From Actinobacteria bacterium UBA5975 (lineage in GTDB: Bacteria; Actinomycetota; Actinomycetes; Nanopelagicales; Nanopelagicaceae): a stretch of DNA of 8,593 nt. This document shows, one piece after another, positions 1 to 7,278 of the stretch. The notes beneath the pieces were generated by a model, which was not told the origin of the DNA, did no database searches, and saw nothing but the letters and a program-made list of their open reading frames with translations. Made by a program: the position numbers and the translations under genes. How positions within the stretch are numbered: the first letter of the stretch is position 1; each line of letters opens with the position of its first letter. Location: assembly GCA_002430075.1 (NCBI GenBank), contig DJBN01000086.1, forward strand, positions 1 through 8,593. The letters are read 5' to 3'.

Positions 1-731
1 AAAATTCCAATTGCATTGGAACCGCCACCTACGCAGGCAAGAACAGCGTCGGGAAGTCTTCCTGTAAGAGCTAAGACTTGCTCTCGAGCTTCTTCGCCAA
101 TGATTTTATGGAAATCGCGAACCATGGATGGGAAGGGATGTGGGCCGGCAACAGTTCCTAATAAGTAATGCGTTGTTTCAACGTTAGTTACCCAATCGCG
201 CATCGCTTCATTGATCGCATCCTTGAGCGTTCGCGATCCTGTAGTAACTGAGATGACTTCAGCCCCCAATAACTTCATCCGTGCAACATTGAGAGATTGC
301 CGTTTAGTGTCTTCTTCTCCCATATAAACAACGCATTCAAGCCCCATGAGAGCTGCAGCTGTGGCAGAAGCGACGCCATGCTGACCAGCTCCAGTTTCAG
401 CGATGATTCTCTTCTTGCCCATGCGCTTGGTGAGTAGCGCTTGACCTAAAACATTATTGATCTTATGGCTACCAGTGTGATTGAGATCCTCACGTTTAAG
501 GATGATTCGCGCACCACCTGCATGCTCTGCAAACCTCTTTGCTTCAGTAATAATGCTTGGACGACCGCTATAGGTGCGGTGAAGTTCTGAAAGTTCTGCA
601 ATAAATGTGGGGTCCGTCAGCGCTGCAATACGAACAGCATCGAGCTCTTCAAGTGCACCAATCAAAGCTTCGGGGACGAAACGTCCGCCGTAGGGGCCAA
701 AGTGCCCCGTTGCTCCATCGACTGTGGTCAT
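1..731 (-). CDS. trpB: Tryptophan synthase beta chain, N-terminal ~243 residues (cut by window edge)
   Basis: TrpB is the PLP enzyme that condenses indole, channelled from TrpA, with L-serine to give L-tryptophan in the cytoplasm. I translated this frame by hand from the ATG at 731. It begins [20 protein letters not shown], the usual TrpB N-terminus. The PLP lysine is K90 in GSHKINN. The catalytic glutamate is E112 in AETGAGQHG (112-119). The glycine-rich PLP-phosphate loop GGGSNA is at 235-240. The frame is open to base 1, and TrpB is normally about 400 residues, so roughly the last 40% lies outside. The ATG is 9 bases after the trpC stop. No Shine-Dalgarno is visible, so translation may depend on coupling to trpC. 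No trpF lies between trpC and trpB. Confidence 0.97.
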   Translation of the reverse strand, partial: MTTVDGATGHFGPYGGRFVPEALIGALEELDAVRIAALTDPTFIAELSELHRTYSGRPSIITEAKRFAEHAGGARIILKREDLNHTGSHKINNVLGQALLTKRMGKKRIIAETGAGQHGVASATAAALMGLECVVYMGEEDTKRQSLNVARMKLLGAEVISVTTGSRTLKDAINEAMRDWVTNVETTHYLLGTVAGPHPFPSMVRDFHKIIGEEAREQVLALTGRLPDAVLACVGGGSNAIGI

Positions 732-740
732 GGATAAAGA

Positions 741-1514
741 CTACTCGTGGCCCAGTAGTTCGCGCATCGCAGAAATTGGATTTCCAGACTTCACGAGTGC
801 TTCACCAACGAGAATTGCAGTAGCTCCCGCGTTCTGAGCAAACTCGACATGACTCCTATGAGATATCCCTGACTCAGCTATCCTAATGATTTCAGTCGGA
901 ATCCGTGGAATGAGATCATTAAATGCTGCGCTATCAACTTCGAGAGTTTTGAGATTGCGAGAGTTGACTCCAATAATGCGTGGAGAAATTTCCATCGCAC
1001 TTTCAAGTTCCGCAACCGTATGAATTTCAATAAGTGAAGCCATTCCTAGTTCTTGGGATAGATCATAGAAATCTTTGAGCTGACTTTTGGAAAGAGCAGC
1101 AACAATGAGAAGAACGATATCGGCTCCATGAGCTCTAGCTTCAAGGAATTGATACTCATCAATCATGAAATCTTTACGCAAAACTGGAATCGATATTCGA
1201 GAACGCACGGCATCTAAATCTTCAAGTGAGCCACCAAATCGGCGTCTCTCAGTCAGTACGCTGACTGCAGCAGCCCCTGCTTCTTGATACTGCTCAGCAA
1301 GTGAAGCAGGATCAGAAATATCGGCAAGCGCGCCTTTGCTTGGTGAAGATCTCTTCACTTCGGCAATGACGTTCATCTCATTACGTGATAGGAAGTCATG
1401 TGCATCCAATGTTGGTGCTATGCGATCAAGTTCCTCGTGAAGTTGGGCAAGTGGTCCCCGCCTAGCTGCGAGATCTTCTCGAACGCCTTCAATAATCGAA
1501 TCAAGTATGCTCAT
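741..1514 (-). CDS. trpC: Indole-3-glycerol-phosphate synthase
   Basis: TrpC closes the indole ring: CdRP is converted to indole-3-glycerol phosphate, CO2 and water, which TrpA then uses. The protein is 257 residues, the normal size of a monofunctional single-barrel TrpC with no TrpF domain fused. Family motifs are in order: IAEVKRSSPSKG at 50-61 (E52 and K54), VLRKDFMIDEYQ at 111-122 (general-acid lysine K114), E163 in LIEIHT, N184 in GVNSRNL, and the phosphate-site ESGI at 214-217. The ATG at 1514 overlaps the stop of the preceding 52-codon gene as ATGA. The bases before it are A-rich with no good Shine-Dalgarno, so coupling to the upstream gene is likely. The stop is TAG at 743-741. Confidence 0.97.
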   Translation of the reverse strand: MSILDSIIEGVREDLAARRGPLAQLHEELDRIAPTLDAHDFLSRNEMNVIAEVKRSSPSKGALADISDPASLAEQYQEAGAAAVSVLTERRRFGGSLEDLDAVRSRISIPVLRKDFMIDEYQFLEARAHGADIVLLIVAALSKSQLKDFYDLSQELGMASLIEIHTVAELESAMEISPRIIGVNSRNLKTLEVDSAAFNDLIPRIPTEIIRIAESGISHRSHVEFAQNAGATAILVGEALVKSGNPISAMRELLGHE

Positions 1515-1669
1515 TTTTCATCCACCGTGGGGTCAATTCCTTTGTCGAGTGAAGTCCAGAAATTGAGTTTGCGTGGAGCACGATCGTAGCGAGGTGAAAG
1601 TCGGATGCGACGACTAATCGATATTGCGATCACAAAGACGAAGACGAGCGAAATTCCGACTTTAAACAT
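1511..1669 (-). CDS. 52-residue single-helix membrane protein; reduced Trp-associated membrane protein (Rv1610 position)
   Basis: Hand translation gives 52 residues beginning [17 protein letters not shown]. Residues 4-19 form one hydrophobic helix, followed by basic residues (RRIR at 20-23, then RYDR) and a hydrophilic tail with W38-T-S-L-D-K-G-I-D-P-T48. The positive charges suggest the tail is cytoplasmic. The ATG shares one base with the trpE stop (TAATG) and the stop overlaps the trpC start (ATGA), so the frame exactly fills the trpE-trpC space. M. tuberculosis has the membrane protein Rv1610 here. From memory, that family (TIGR02234, roughly 170-235 residues) ends with a last helix, an RYD/RYE-like segment and a W..LD.G.DPT tail, which this protein resembles. 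It would then be a minimal version lacking the earlier helices. No function is assigned. The reading frame is well supported; the family link is moderate. Confidence 0.82.
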   Translation of the reverse strand: MFKVGISLVFVFVIAISISRRIRLSPRYDRAPRKLNFWTSLDKGIDPTVDEK

Positions 1670-3153
1670 TATCCACGCTTCAATCCATGTGCTGCAGTAA
1701 TAGCGCCCAAAACCGCAGCGGCCTTATTGAGGGTCTCTTCATTTTCAGATGCAGGATCTGAATCTGCAACTATTCCAGCACCGGCCTGGACGTAGGCGTT
1801 TCCTTGGTAAATAAGTGCAGTACGAATTGCGATACAGGTATCGATATTTCCTGTGAAATCAAAGTAACCGATTGCACCGCCATAGAGACCGCGCCTCGTG
1901 GGTTCAAGTGTTTCGATGATCTCCATTGCTCGCGGCTTTGGCGCCCCCGACAACGTGCCTGCTGGAAAGACAGAGAAGAGCGCATCAATTGGAGTCGATT
2001 GCTTTCCTAGTTTTCCAATGACGGTGGAGACAATATGCATTACATGCGAATAGCGTTCAATATGCATGAAGTCGATGACCTCAACAGTGCCAGGTGCGCA
2101 GACTCGACCCAGATCATTGCGCCCAAGATCTACCAACATTAAATGTTCGGCTCGCTCTTTCGGGTCAGCCAATAGTTCTTCGCCCAAGCGAATATCCTCT
2201 TCTACCGATGCTGATCGTTTGCGGGTACCGGCAATTGGATGCACCATCACTTCATCGCCCGTTACTTTGACCAGAGCTTCAGGACTTGAGCCAACTACTT
2301 CAATGCCATCTTCAAATCTAAAGAGATACATATAGGGACTTGGGTTGCTTAATCTCAACATTCGGTAAATGTCGAGAGCGTCGGCGCTACACGGCATTGA
2401 GAATCGCTGTGATAAAACTATTTGGAAAGCTTCTCCAGCACGTATTTCTTCCTTTGCAATTTCAACCTTTGCGATAAATTGGTTTGTATTTATATTTCGG
2501 CTAAAGACTGGAGTCTTCTCTTCGGGAATCTCTGAGACATCACCTGACAGAGGAGCTTGAAGTTCGCTCTGCATACGATCCAATCTGGAGACGGCATCAG
2601 CATAGGACTCATCAATGCGCTCATCCGATCCATCCCAATTAATGGCATTTGCTATCAATGTGATTGTTCCTTGGCTGTGATCCATGACGGCAAGATCGTT
2701 CGTTAACATAAATGCAATCTCAGGAAGTTCAATATCTTTCTCTGCAATAGTAGAAATTTTCTCAAGACGTCGAACTGAGTCATAACCCATATAGCCCACT
2801 AATCCACCAGTTAACGTAGGTAAACCGGCAATCTTTGGAGATTTCAGATGCGCAACGGTCTTGCGCAACGCCTCTAGTGGGCTCATGCCTTCTGGAACTC
2901 CAGCTGGTGGTTTTCCTAACCAGAGTGCAACGCCATCTTTCTCGGTCAACGTTGTCTGGCTATGTGCGCCAATAAATGAGTACCGAGACCAGACTCCCCC
3001 GTGCTCGGCTGACTCTAGGAGAAATGTTCCAGCCATATTCTTAGCAAGCTTCTTATATACATTAAGAGGAGTTTCGCCATCTGCGAGCAATGTGCGATAG
3101 ACAGGAATTACATTATTTGATTCGGCAAAGGTACGAAAGTCTTCTATCTTCAT
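1669..3153 (-). CDS. trpE: Anthranilate synthase component I
   Basis: TrpE converts chorismate plus ammonia, supplied from glutamine by TrpG, to anthranilate and pyruvate, the committed step to tryptophan. The 494 residues are full length. The N-terminal domain carries LLESAE at 45-50, the element linked to tryptophan feedback inhibition, and NPSPYM at 270-275 is the second part of that regulatory site. The chorismate-binding domain shows PIAGTR (306-311), GRNDLGR (344-350), H370 in [17 protein letters not shown] (401-411) and the acidic SENEE segment (469-473) of the Mg site. It looks active and feedback-regulated. The ATG overlaps the hisI stop (ATGA), with only a weak Shine-Dalgarno. No trpG or fused glutaminase domain is present, so TrpG must be encoded elsewhere. 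Confidence 0.97.
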   Translation of the reverse strand: MKIEDFRTFAESNNVIPVYRTLLADGETPLNVYKKLAKNMAGTFLLESAEHGGVWSRYSFIGAHSQTTLTEKDGVALWLGKPPAGVPEGMSPLEALRKTVAHLKSPKIAGLPTLTGGLVGYMGYDSVRRLEKISTIAEKDIELPEIAFMLTNDLAVMDHSQGTITLIANAINWDGSDERIDESYADAVSRLDRMQSELQAPLSGDVSEIPEEKTPVFSRNINTNQFIAKVEIAKEEIRAGEAFQIVLSQRFSMPCSADALDIYRMLRLSNPSPYMYLFRFEDGIEVVGSSPEALVKVTGDEVMVHPIAGTRKRSASVEEDIRLGEELLADPKERAEHLMLVDLGRNDLGRVCAPGTVEVIDFMHIERYSHVMHIVSTVIGKLGKQSTPIDALFSVFPAGTLSGAPKPRAMEIIETLEPTRRGLYGGAIGYFDFTGNIDTCIAIRTALIYQGNAYVQAGAGIVADSDPASENEETLNKAAAVLGAITAAHGLKRG

Positions 3154-3494
3154 AGAACGTTTTCGATACTTCTATGGAAGCAACTTTGTGCGCCGGTGTG
3201 GCATGCAACACCAGTCTGTTCTACTTTAATGAGTAACGCATCTCCATCACAATCTAGAGAAATAGAATGTACGAGTTGTATATTTCCAGAGGTTGCGCCC
3301 TTCTCCCACAGTTCATTACGACTGCGTGACCAGTATGTAGCTCGTCCTGTTTCAAGAGTGATGGCAAGTGACTGTGCGCTCATATACGCAAGCATGAGGA
3401 CTTCACCGCTGCCTGCATCTTGAGCGATTGCAGGAATCAGGGACGTTGCATCTTTGAGGAGCGCAACGATTTCAGCCCTCAACTCTGTGCTCAT
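3150..3494 (-). CDS. hisI: Phosphoribosyl-AMP cyclohydrolase (HisI, no HisE domain)
   Basis: HisI opens the adenine ring of PR-AMP to give ProFAR, the substrate of the HisA-type enzyme PriA encoded two genes upstream. From the chosen ATG at 3494 the protein has 114 residues. Motifs are [18 protein letters not shown] (54-71), the DCDGD metal segment (81-85) and [10 protein letters not shown] (97-106). Zinc-ligand cysteines are C82, C98 and C105. It is monofunctional: the pyrophosphohydrolase HisE is neither fused nor in the window. The frame is open to an earlier ATG at 3536, but that adds 14 residues unlike the family and runs 28 bases into hisF. The ATG at 3494 lies 14 bases after the hisF stop, with an AAGG about 12 bases upstream, and is preferred. 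Confidence 0.95.
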   Translation of the reverse strand: MSTELRAEIVALLKDATSLIPAIAQDAGSGEVLMLAYMSAQSLAITLETGRATYWSRSRNELWEKGATSGNIQLVHSISLDCDGDALLIKVEQTGVACHTGAQSCFHRSIENVL

Positions 3495-3508
3495 GTGCTC
3501 ATTCTGCC

Positions 3509-4282
3509 TTACTCGGTATAGGGAGTGCGCACGCAATATCCCTGCCCCGATAGATACTTCTTCACATCCTGAATACGATGTACGCCAAAGTGAAATACGC
3601 TCGCAGCAAGCAAGGCATCTGCTCCTGCCTCAAGTGCTGCAGCGAAATCTTCTAGGCTTCCTGCGCCTCCGCTAGCTATCAAGGGAACTCTTGAAACTGC
3701 GCGCACCGCCTTAATCATTCCGATGTCATAGCCAGCCCGGGTTCCATCCGCATCCATTGAATTAAGGAGAATCTCGCCTACTCCAAGCGAGCACGCTCTT
3801 TCAACCCATGCCAGTGCATCGACTCCAACGCTCTTCGCCCCTCCATGTGTTGTGACTTCAAATCCCGAATCAGTGCGAGCTCGACGCGCATCGACTGAGA
3901 GAACAAGTACTTGTGAACCGAAACGATCGGCAATATCAGCTATCAACTCTGGTCGAGCAAGGGCTGCGGTATTGATAGAAACTTTATCCGCTCCTGCACG
4001 CAGAAGACGATCAACATCCTCAACTGTGCGAATGCCACCACCTACAGTCAATGGAATGAAAACTTGTTCTGCAGTTTGACGTACAACATCTAACGTCGTT
4101 TCGCGTCCTACAACCGATGCCGAAATATCGAGAAAGGTAAGTTCATCGGCTCCTTCTACGCCATAAATTGATGCCATCTCAACTGGATCGCCTGCATCGA
4201 TTAAATCTTTAAAATTAACGCCTTTAACAACTCTTCCATCTGTGACATCAAGGCAGGGAATAATGCGAACTGACAGAGTCAT
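3509..4282 (-). CDS. hisF: Imidazole glycerol phosphate synthase, cyclase subunit
   Basis: HisF takes ammonia tunnelled from HisH and converts PRFAR to imidazole glycerol phosphate and AICAR. The 257-residue (beta/alpha)8 barrel is of normal length. The catalytic aspartates are D12 (RIIPCLDV) and D131 (LSVDARR). Phosphate-binding loops appear as VGGGIRT (80-86), INTAAL (103-108) and IASGGAGS (202-209). The SMDADGT segment is at 175-181. The ATG overlaps the priA stop as ATGA. M. tuberculosis has impA between hisA and hisF; here the two are fused directly by the overlap and no impA is present. The C-terminal tail ([11 protein letters not shown] onward) is somewhat unlike the common HFGEFTI-type sequence, but it lies outside the active site. 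Confidence 0.97.
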   Translation of the reverse strand: MTLSVRIIPCLDVTDGRVVKGVNFKDLIDAGDPVEMASIYGVEGADELTFLDISASVVGRETTLDVVRQTAEQVFIPLTVGGGIRTVEDVDRLLRAGADKVSINTAALARPELIADIADRFGSQVLVLSVDARRARTDSGFEVTTHGGAKSVGVDALAWVERACSLGVGEILLNSMDADGTRAGYDIGMIKAVRAVSRVPLIASGGAGSLEDFAAALEAGADALLAASVFHFGVHRIQDVKKYLSGQGYCVRTPYTE

Positions 4283-5004
4283 CGGCGTGTAAGTTCCAGC
4301 GCTTGTTCCAAGGAAAATGCTTGTGCGTATAAAGCTTTTCCGACAATGGCGCCTTCTACCCCGATGTTATTGAGCTTGATTAAGGCTTCGATATCTGCCA
4401 AAGATGAAATTCCACCTGAAGCAATAACTGGTCGGGATGTTACCGAACTGACCTCTTTGAGTAATTGAATATTCGGCCCTTGTAGAGTTCCATCTTTTGT
4501 CACATCTGTTACGACATATCGCGAACAGCCATCGCGTTCAAGGCGCTCAATAGTTTCAAATAAATTACCGCCCTCTTCGGTCCAACCACGCGCTGCAAGT
4601 ACGTGGCCCCGAACATCTAAGCCGACAGCTATGAGATCTCCATATTCTTGAATGACTTGCGAGGTCCATTGTGGGTTTTCAAGGGCAGCTGTTCCCAGAT
4701 TGATACGCGTGCATCCGGTGGCAAGGGCTCTTTTCAGGGATTCATCGTCACGAATACCACCCGAGAGTTCAACCTTGATATCGAGCCTTCCTACAACTTC
4801 AGATAAGAGAGCGCTATTTTCACCGATACCAAAGGCAGCATCGAGATCGACAAGATGAATCCATTCGGCGCCCGATGCTTGAAAATCGAGAGCTACCTCA
4901 AGCGGATTGCCATAGCGGGTTTCAGCATCGAGTTCACCCTGCACCAATCGAACTGCGCGCCCATCCTTGACATCGACTGCGGGCAAGAGTTGAAGGTAGC
5001 TCAT
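4279..5004 (-). CDS. priA: Bifunctional HisA/TrpF isomerase PriA
   Basis: The reaction is isomerisation of ProFAR to PRFAR (histidine) and, in actinobacterial PriA, also of phosphoribosyl anthranilate to CdRP (the TrpF step). The 241-residue barrel starts with [18 protein letters not shown]. Residues corresponding to the M. tuberculosis PriA catalytic set (D11, R19, R143, W145, D175) are all visible: D11, R19, R139 and W141 in ARGW, and D171 in VTKDGT. The stretch [11 protein letters not shown] and the [10 protein letters not shown] segment also match actinobacterial PriA as I remember it. GGAG lies 9 bases before the ATG, which overlaps the hisH stop (ATGA). No trpF is present in the trp half of the operon, as expected if this enzyme does both jobs. 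Dual activity is inferred from residues, not shown. Confidence 0.93.
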   Translation of the reverse strand: MSYLQLLPAVDVKDGRAVRLVQGELDAETRYGNPLEVALDFQASGAEWIHLVDLDAAFGIGENSALLSEVVGRLDIKVELSGGIRDDESLKRALATGCTRINLGTAALENPQWTSQVIQEYGDLIAVGLDVRGHVLAARGWTEEGGNLFETIERLERDGCSRYVVTDVTKDGTLQGPNIQLLKEVSSVTSRPVIASGGISSLADIEALIKLNNIGVEGAIVGKALYAQAFSLEQALELTRR

Positions 5005-5594
5005 AAGGTGCTGCTCCAGTTCTTAATCAGATGAAGACCTGCTTCGCCAGATTTTTCTGGGTGAAACTGCGTTGCCCATACCGCTCCATCTTCGATGGCT
5101 GATACAAATTTCTCTCCGTATTCGGTAAAAGTTGGATGAGCTCCAACAGAGTCCTTAACGGCGTACGAGTGCACGAAGTAGAAAGATTGATCTTCAACGC
5201 CCTTAAAGAGGCTACTTGAAGGTGGCGCAACAACTGAATTCCAACCCATATGAGGCAAAATTGGGGCGTTAATCTTCTCAACTCTCGCATCCCAAATTCC
5301 TACACCGCTATGTTCGCCATGTTCAGTTCCGCGCGAAAAGAGAATTTGCATACCCACGCAGATGCCAAGCGTTGGGCGCTTTAGCGCCATTCGTTCGCGA
5401 ACAATTTCATCTCCGCGAATACTTCGAAGTCCCTGCATGCATGAAGCAAAGGCACCGACTCCAGGAACAACTAAACCATCTGCGTTAAGGGCAGTTTGAT
5501 AATCTGAAGTTATAACTACATCTCTTCCTGTTGTTTCAAATGCACGTTGCGCAGATCTTAGATTTCCAGAACCGTAATCAAGTATTGCAATCAC
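5001..5594 (-). CDS. hisH: Imidazole glycerol phosphate synthase, glutamine amidotransferase subunit
   Basis: HisH hydrolyses glutamine and passes the ammonia to HisF, so it works as a HisH-HisF complex. The 197 residues form a class I glutaminase domain: DYGSGNL (6-12), the PGVGAF oxyanion-strand motif (44-49), nucleophile C79 in LGICVGMQ, the HMGWN segment (115-119), and H178 and E180 in QFHPEKSG completing the triad. The start is a GTG at 5594, 5 bases after the hisB stop. It gives the standard [11 protein letters not shown]-terminus, and I see no alternative start close by in frame. No Shine-Dalgarno is evident in the expected position, so reinitiation by ribosomes leaving hisB is likely. 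hisF lies after priA, two genes downstream. Confidence 0.96.
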   Translation of the reverse strand: MIAILDYGSGNLRSAQRAFETTGRDVVITSDYQTALNADGLVVPGVGAFASCMQGLRSIRGDEIVRERMALKRPTLGICVGMQILFSRGTEHGEHSGVGIWDARVEKINAPILPHMGWNSVVAPPSSSLFKGVEDQSFYFVHSYAVKDSVGAHPTFTEYGEKFVSAIEDGAVWATQFHPEKSGEAGLHLIKNWSSTL

Positions 5595-5599
5595 GTGCG

Positions 5600-6187
5600 T
5601 TAGAGCGATCCCTTTGTTGACGGAATTCCAGAAACGCGGTCATCGAGTGCGACTGCGTCCCGCAATGCCCGTGCCACCGCTTTGAATTGAGCTTCGAAAA
5701 CATGGTGTGCGTTGCGTCCTTCAAGTACTCGAATATGTAGCGCAATGCGAGCTTCGGCCACAATTGATTCCCAAATATGTTTTCCAAGGGTGGTGTCGAA
5801 AGTTCCAATAAGTTCGACAATCTCTGGTTGACGGTGAACCAAGTAAGGACGACCAGAAAGATCTACCGCAGCTTGCACTAGAACTTCATCAAGAGGAACC
5901 ATGGCATCACCGAAACGTCGAATGCCAGCTTTATCACCGAGAGCCTCACGTAGGGCTTGACCGAAAGCAAGTGAAGTATCTTCGACAGTGTGATGAGAGT
6001 CGACATCAACATCTCCTGTTGTTTTAACTTTCAAATTAAATCCCGAATGCTTTCCTAATTGCGAAAGCATGTGATCAAAGAAAGGAACACCAGTATCAAC
6101 TGAAATGTCGCCAGATCCATCAAGGTCGAGTTCTACAAGGACACTTGATTCCTTGGTTGTGCGTTCAACGCGTGCAGTTCTCTTCAT
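5600..6187 (-). CDS. hisB: Imidazoleglycerol-phosphate dehydratase (monofunctional)
   Basis: HisB dehydrates imidazole glycerol phosphate to imidazole acetol phosphate, the substrate of HisC. From the ATG at 6187 it has 195 residues, the normal length of the dehydratase alone. Metal-binding motifs are FFDHM (36-40), HHTVED (65-70) and the second-half [10 protein letters not shown] (161-170). The C-terminus STKGSL is close to the family's usual STKG ending. The frame stays open upstream to 6319, but those extra 44 residues overlap hisC and do not resemble the family. A GGGAG just before 6187 and an ATGA overlap with the hisC stop fix the start. There is no fused HAD histidinol-phosphatase domain as in E. 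coli, so that step needs a separate enzyme elsewhere. Confidence 0.97.
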   Translation of the reverse strand: MKRTARVERTTKESSVLVELDLDGSGDISVDTGVPFFDHMLSQLGKHSGFNLKVKTTGDVDVDSHHTVEDTSLAFGQALREALGDKAGIRRFGDAMVPLDEVLVQAAVDLSGRPYLVHRQPEIVELIGTFDTTLGKHIWESIVAEARIALHIRVLEGRNAHHVFEAQFKAVARALRDAVALDDRVSGIPSTKGSL

Positions 6188-7278
6188 TTTTCTCCCAGGC
6201 AAGCCGATAGTGAATCGATAAATCTCTGATTTTCGGCCTCGTTGCCAATGGTGACTCGTAAGCACCCCAATAATCCCACATCTCTGATGAGAACCCCTCT
6301 TTCGAGCATCATCTGCCACAACTGGGCAGAGGCAATTTCAAAACCTGAGAAGAGAAGGAAGTTTGAGGAGCTTGGGACCACCGCAAGCCCTAAGTCGCGT
6401 AAAGCCTGCGCAACCTTCTCGCGATCCGAACGAAGTTGGGCAACTGTACCCAATAGTTGGTCTTTAAAATCAAGAGCGACTTCGGCCGCAGCCTGAGTGA
6501 GCGCACCTAAGTGATAGGGCAATCTAACCAGAAACATTGCATCAATGACGCTGGGATGAGCGATTAAATAACCAAGGCGAACTCCTGCAAAAGCGAAGGC
6601 TTTACTCATAGTGCGAATAACAACGATGTGCGGATACTTTTCAATAAGTGTGACAGCAGAACGTTCGTCAGAGAATTCTGCATAGGCTTCATCGATGACA
6701 ACAAGTCCAGTCGTAGCTTGTGCAAGGGCTTCAATCTGCTCGATTGTCACAGCCGATCCTGTTGGATTATTTGGAGTAGTAATGAATGTCAGATGAGGTT
6801 GGTATTTCTGAATCTCCTGAACCGCTGAGGAGATCTCGAGTGAAAAATCTTTGTTGCGAAGGCCATTAATCCACGTGACTTGTGCAACCTTGGCAATAAG
6901 CGGGTGCATTGAGTAGGAAGGTGTGAAGCCGAGAGCAGGTCCCCCACCGAATGCCATAAAGAGGGATTGAATTATCTCGTTGCTGCCATTTGCAGCCCAT
7001 ATATTCGATTCATTAAGCGCTGTTTCCGATATTTCATTGATAAAAAATGCAAGCTTCTTGCGGAGCAGAACTGCATCGCGATCTGGATATCGATTCAGAG
7101 TCTTGGCTACCTGCGCAATGCGTGCAGTAATCGAATCAACTAGCTCATTGCTGGGTGCGTAAGGATTCTCATTAGTATTTAATACCGCTGCTGCAGGAAG
7201 TTGAGGCGCTCCATAGGGTGAAAGTTCTCGCAAGTCATCGCGTAGCGGTAGCCACTGTGGCCATGGTTGCGTGCTCAT
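6184..7278 (-). CDS. hisC: Histidinol-phosphate aminotransferase
   Basis: HisC is a PLP fold-type I aminotransferase that converts imidazole acetol phosphate plus glutamate to histidinol phosphate plus 2-oxoglutarate. The 364 residues are typical. The N-terminal substrate segment [11 protein letters not shown] is at 33-43. NGSNEII (97-103) contributes to cofactor binding, NPTG is at 171-174, and D196 in VIDEAYAEF pairs with the PLP ring nitrogen. The Schiff-base lysine is K226 in [15 protein letters not shown], and R341 in LRVTIG binds the substrate. A good GGAG lies 5 bases before the ATG, which overlaps the hisD stop as ATGA. Related HisC enzymes can also act on aromatic amino acids, but the position between hisD and hisB makes the histidine role clear. 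Confidence 0.97.
   Translation of the reverse strand: MSTQPWPQWLPLRDDLRELSPYGAPQLPAAAVLNTNENPYAPSNELVDSITARIAQVAKTLNRYPDRDAVLLRKKLAFFINEISETALNESNIWAANGSNEIIQSLFMAFGGGPALGFTPSYSMHPLIAKVAQVTWINGLRNKDFSLEISSAVQEIQKYQPHLTFITTPNNPTGSAVTIEQIEALAQATTGLVVIDEAYAEFSDERSAVTLIEKYPHIVVIRTMSKAFAFAGVRLGYLIAHPSVIDAMFLVRLPYHLGALTQAAAEVALDFKDQLLGTVAQLRSDREKVAQALRDLGLAVVPSSSNFLLFSGFEIASAQLWQMMLERGVLIRDVGLLGCLRVTIGNEAENQRFIDSLSACLGEK
6188..6196 (-). promoter_or_regulatory. Ribosome binding site deciding the hisB start
   Basis: On the minus strand GGGAG (6196-6192) is followed by AAAA and the ATG at 6187. It sits inside the last codons of hisC. It supports the 195-residue HisB rather than the longer open frame starting at 6319. 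The spacing of 4 bases is slightly short but usable. Confidence 0.7.

Noticed and set aside
732..740. A terminator or promoter between trpC and trpB
   Set aside because: Only 9 bases separate the genes and no hairpin or promoter-like pair of boxes can be seen.
1515..1668. A possible trp attenuator or leader between trpE and trpC
   Set aside because: The interval is fully occupied by a coupled coding frame. I saw no run of Trp codons (one Trp only) and no GC-rich hairpin followed by T residues.
2066..2335. Plus-strand open frame of 89 codons inside trpE
   Set aside because: It is antisense to the most conserved part of trpE and has no recognisable motif or convincing ribosome binding site. 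It is explained by codon constraints of the real gene. The other plus-strand frames in the window were rejected for the same reason.
3495..3536. Longer HisI starting at 3536
   Set aside because: It adds 14 residues unlike the family and overlaps hisF by 28 bases. The ATG at 3494 gives a standard HisI start just after the hisF stop.
5027..5290. Minus-strand 87-codon frame inside hisH, and similar same-strand frames at 1770-1988, 5578-5820 and 7298-7492
   Set aside because: They are out-of-frame shadows of hisH, trpE, hisB and hisD, whose own frames carry complete catalytic motifs.
6188..6319. Upstream extension of HisB by 44 residues
   Set aside because: The extra residues lie in an alternative frame of the hisC 3' end and do not resemble the dehydratase N-terminus. 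The ATG at 6187 has a GGGAG before it and an ATGA overlap, and gives the normal family length.
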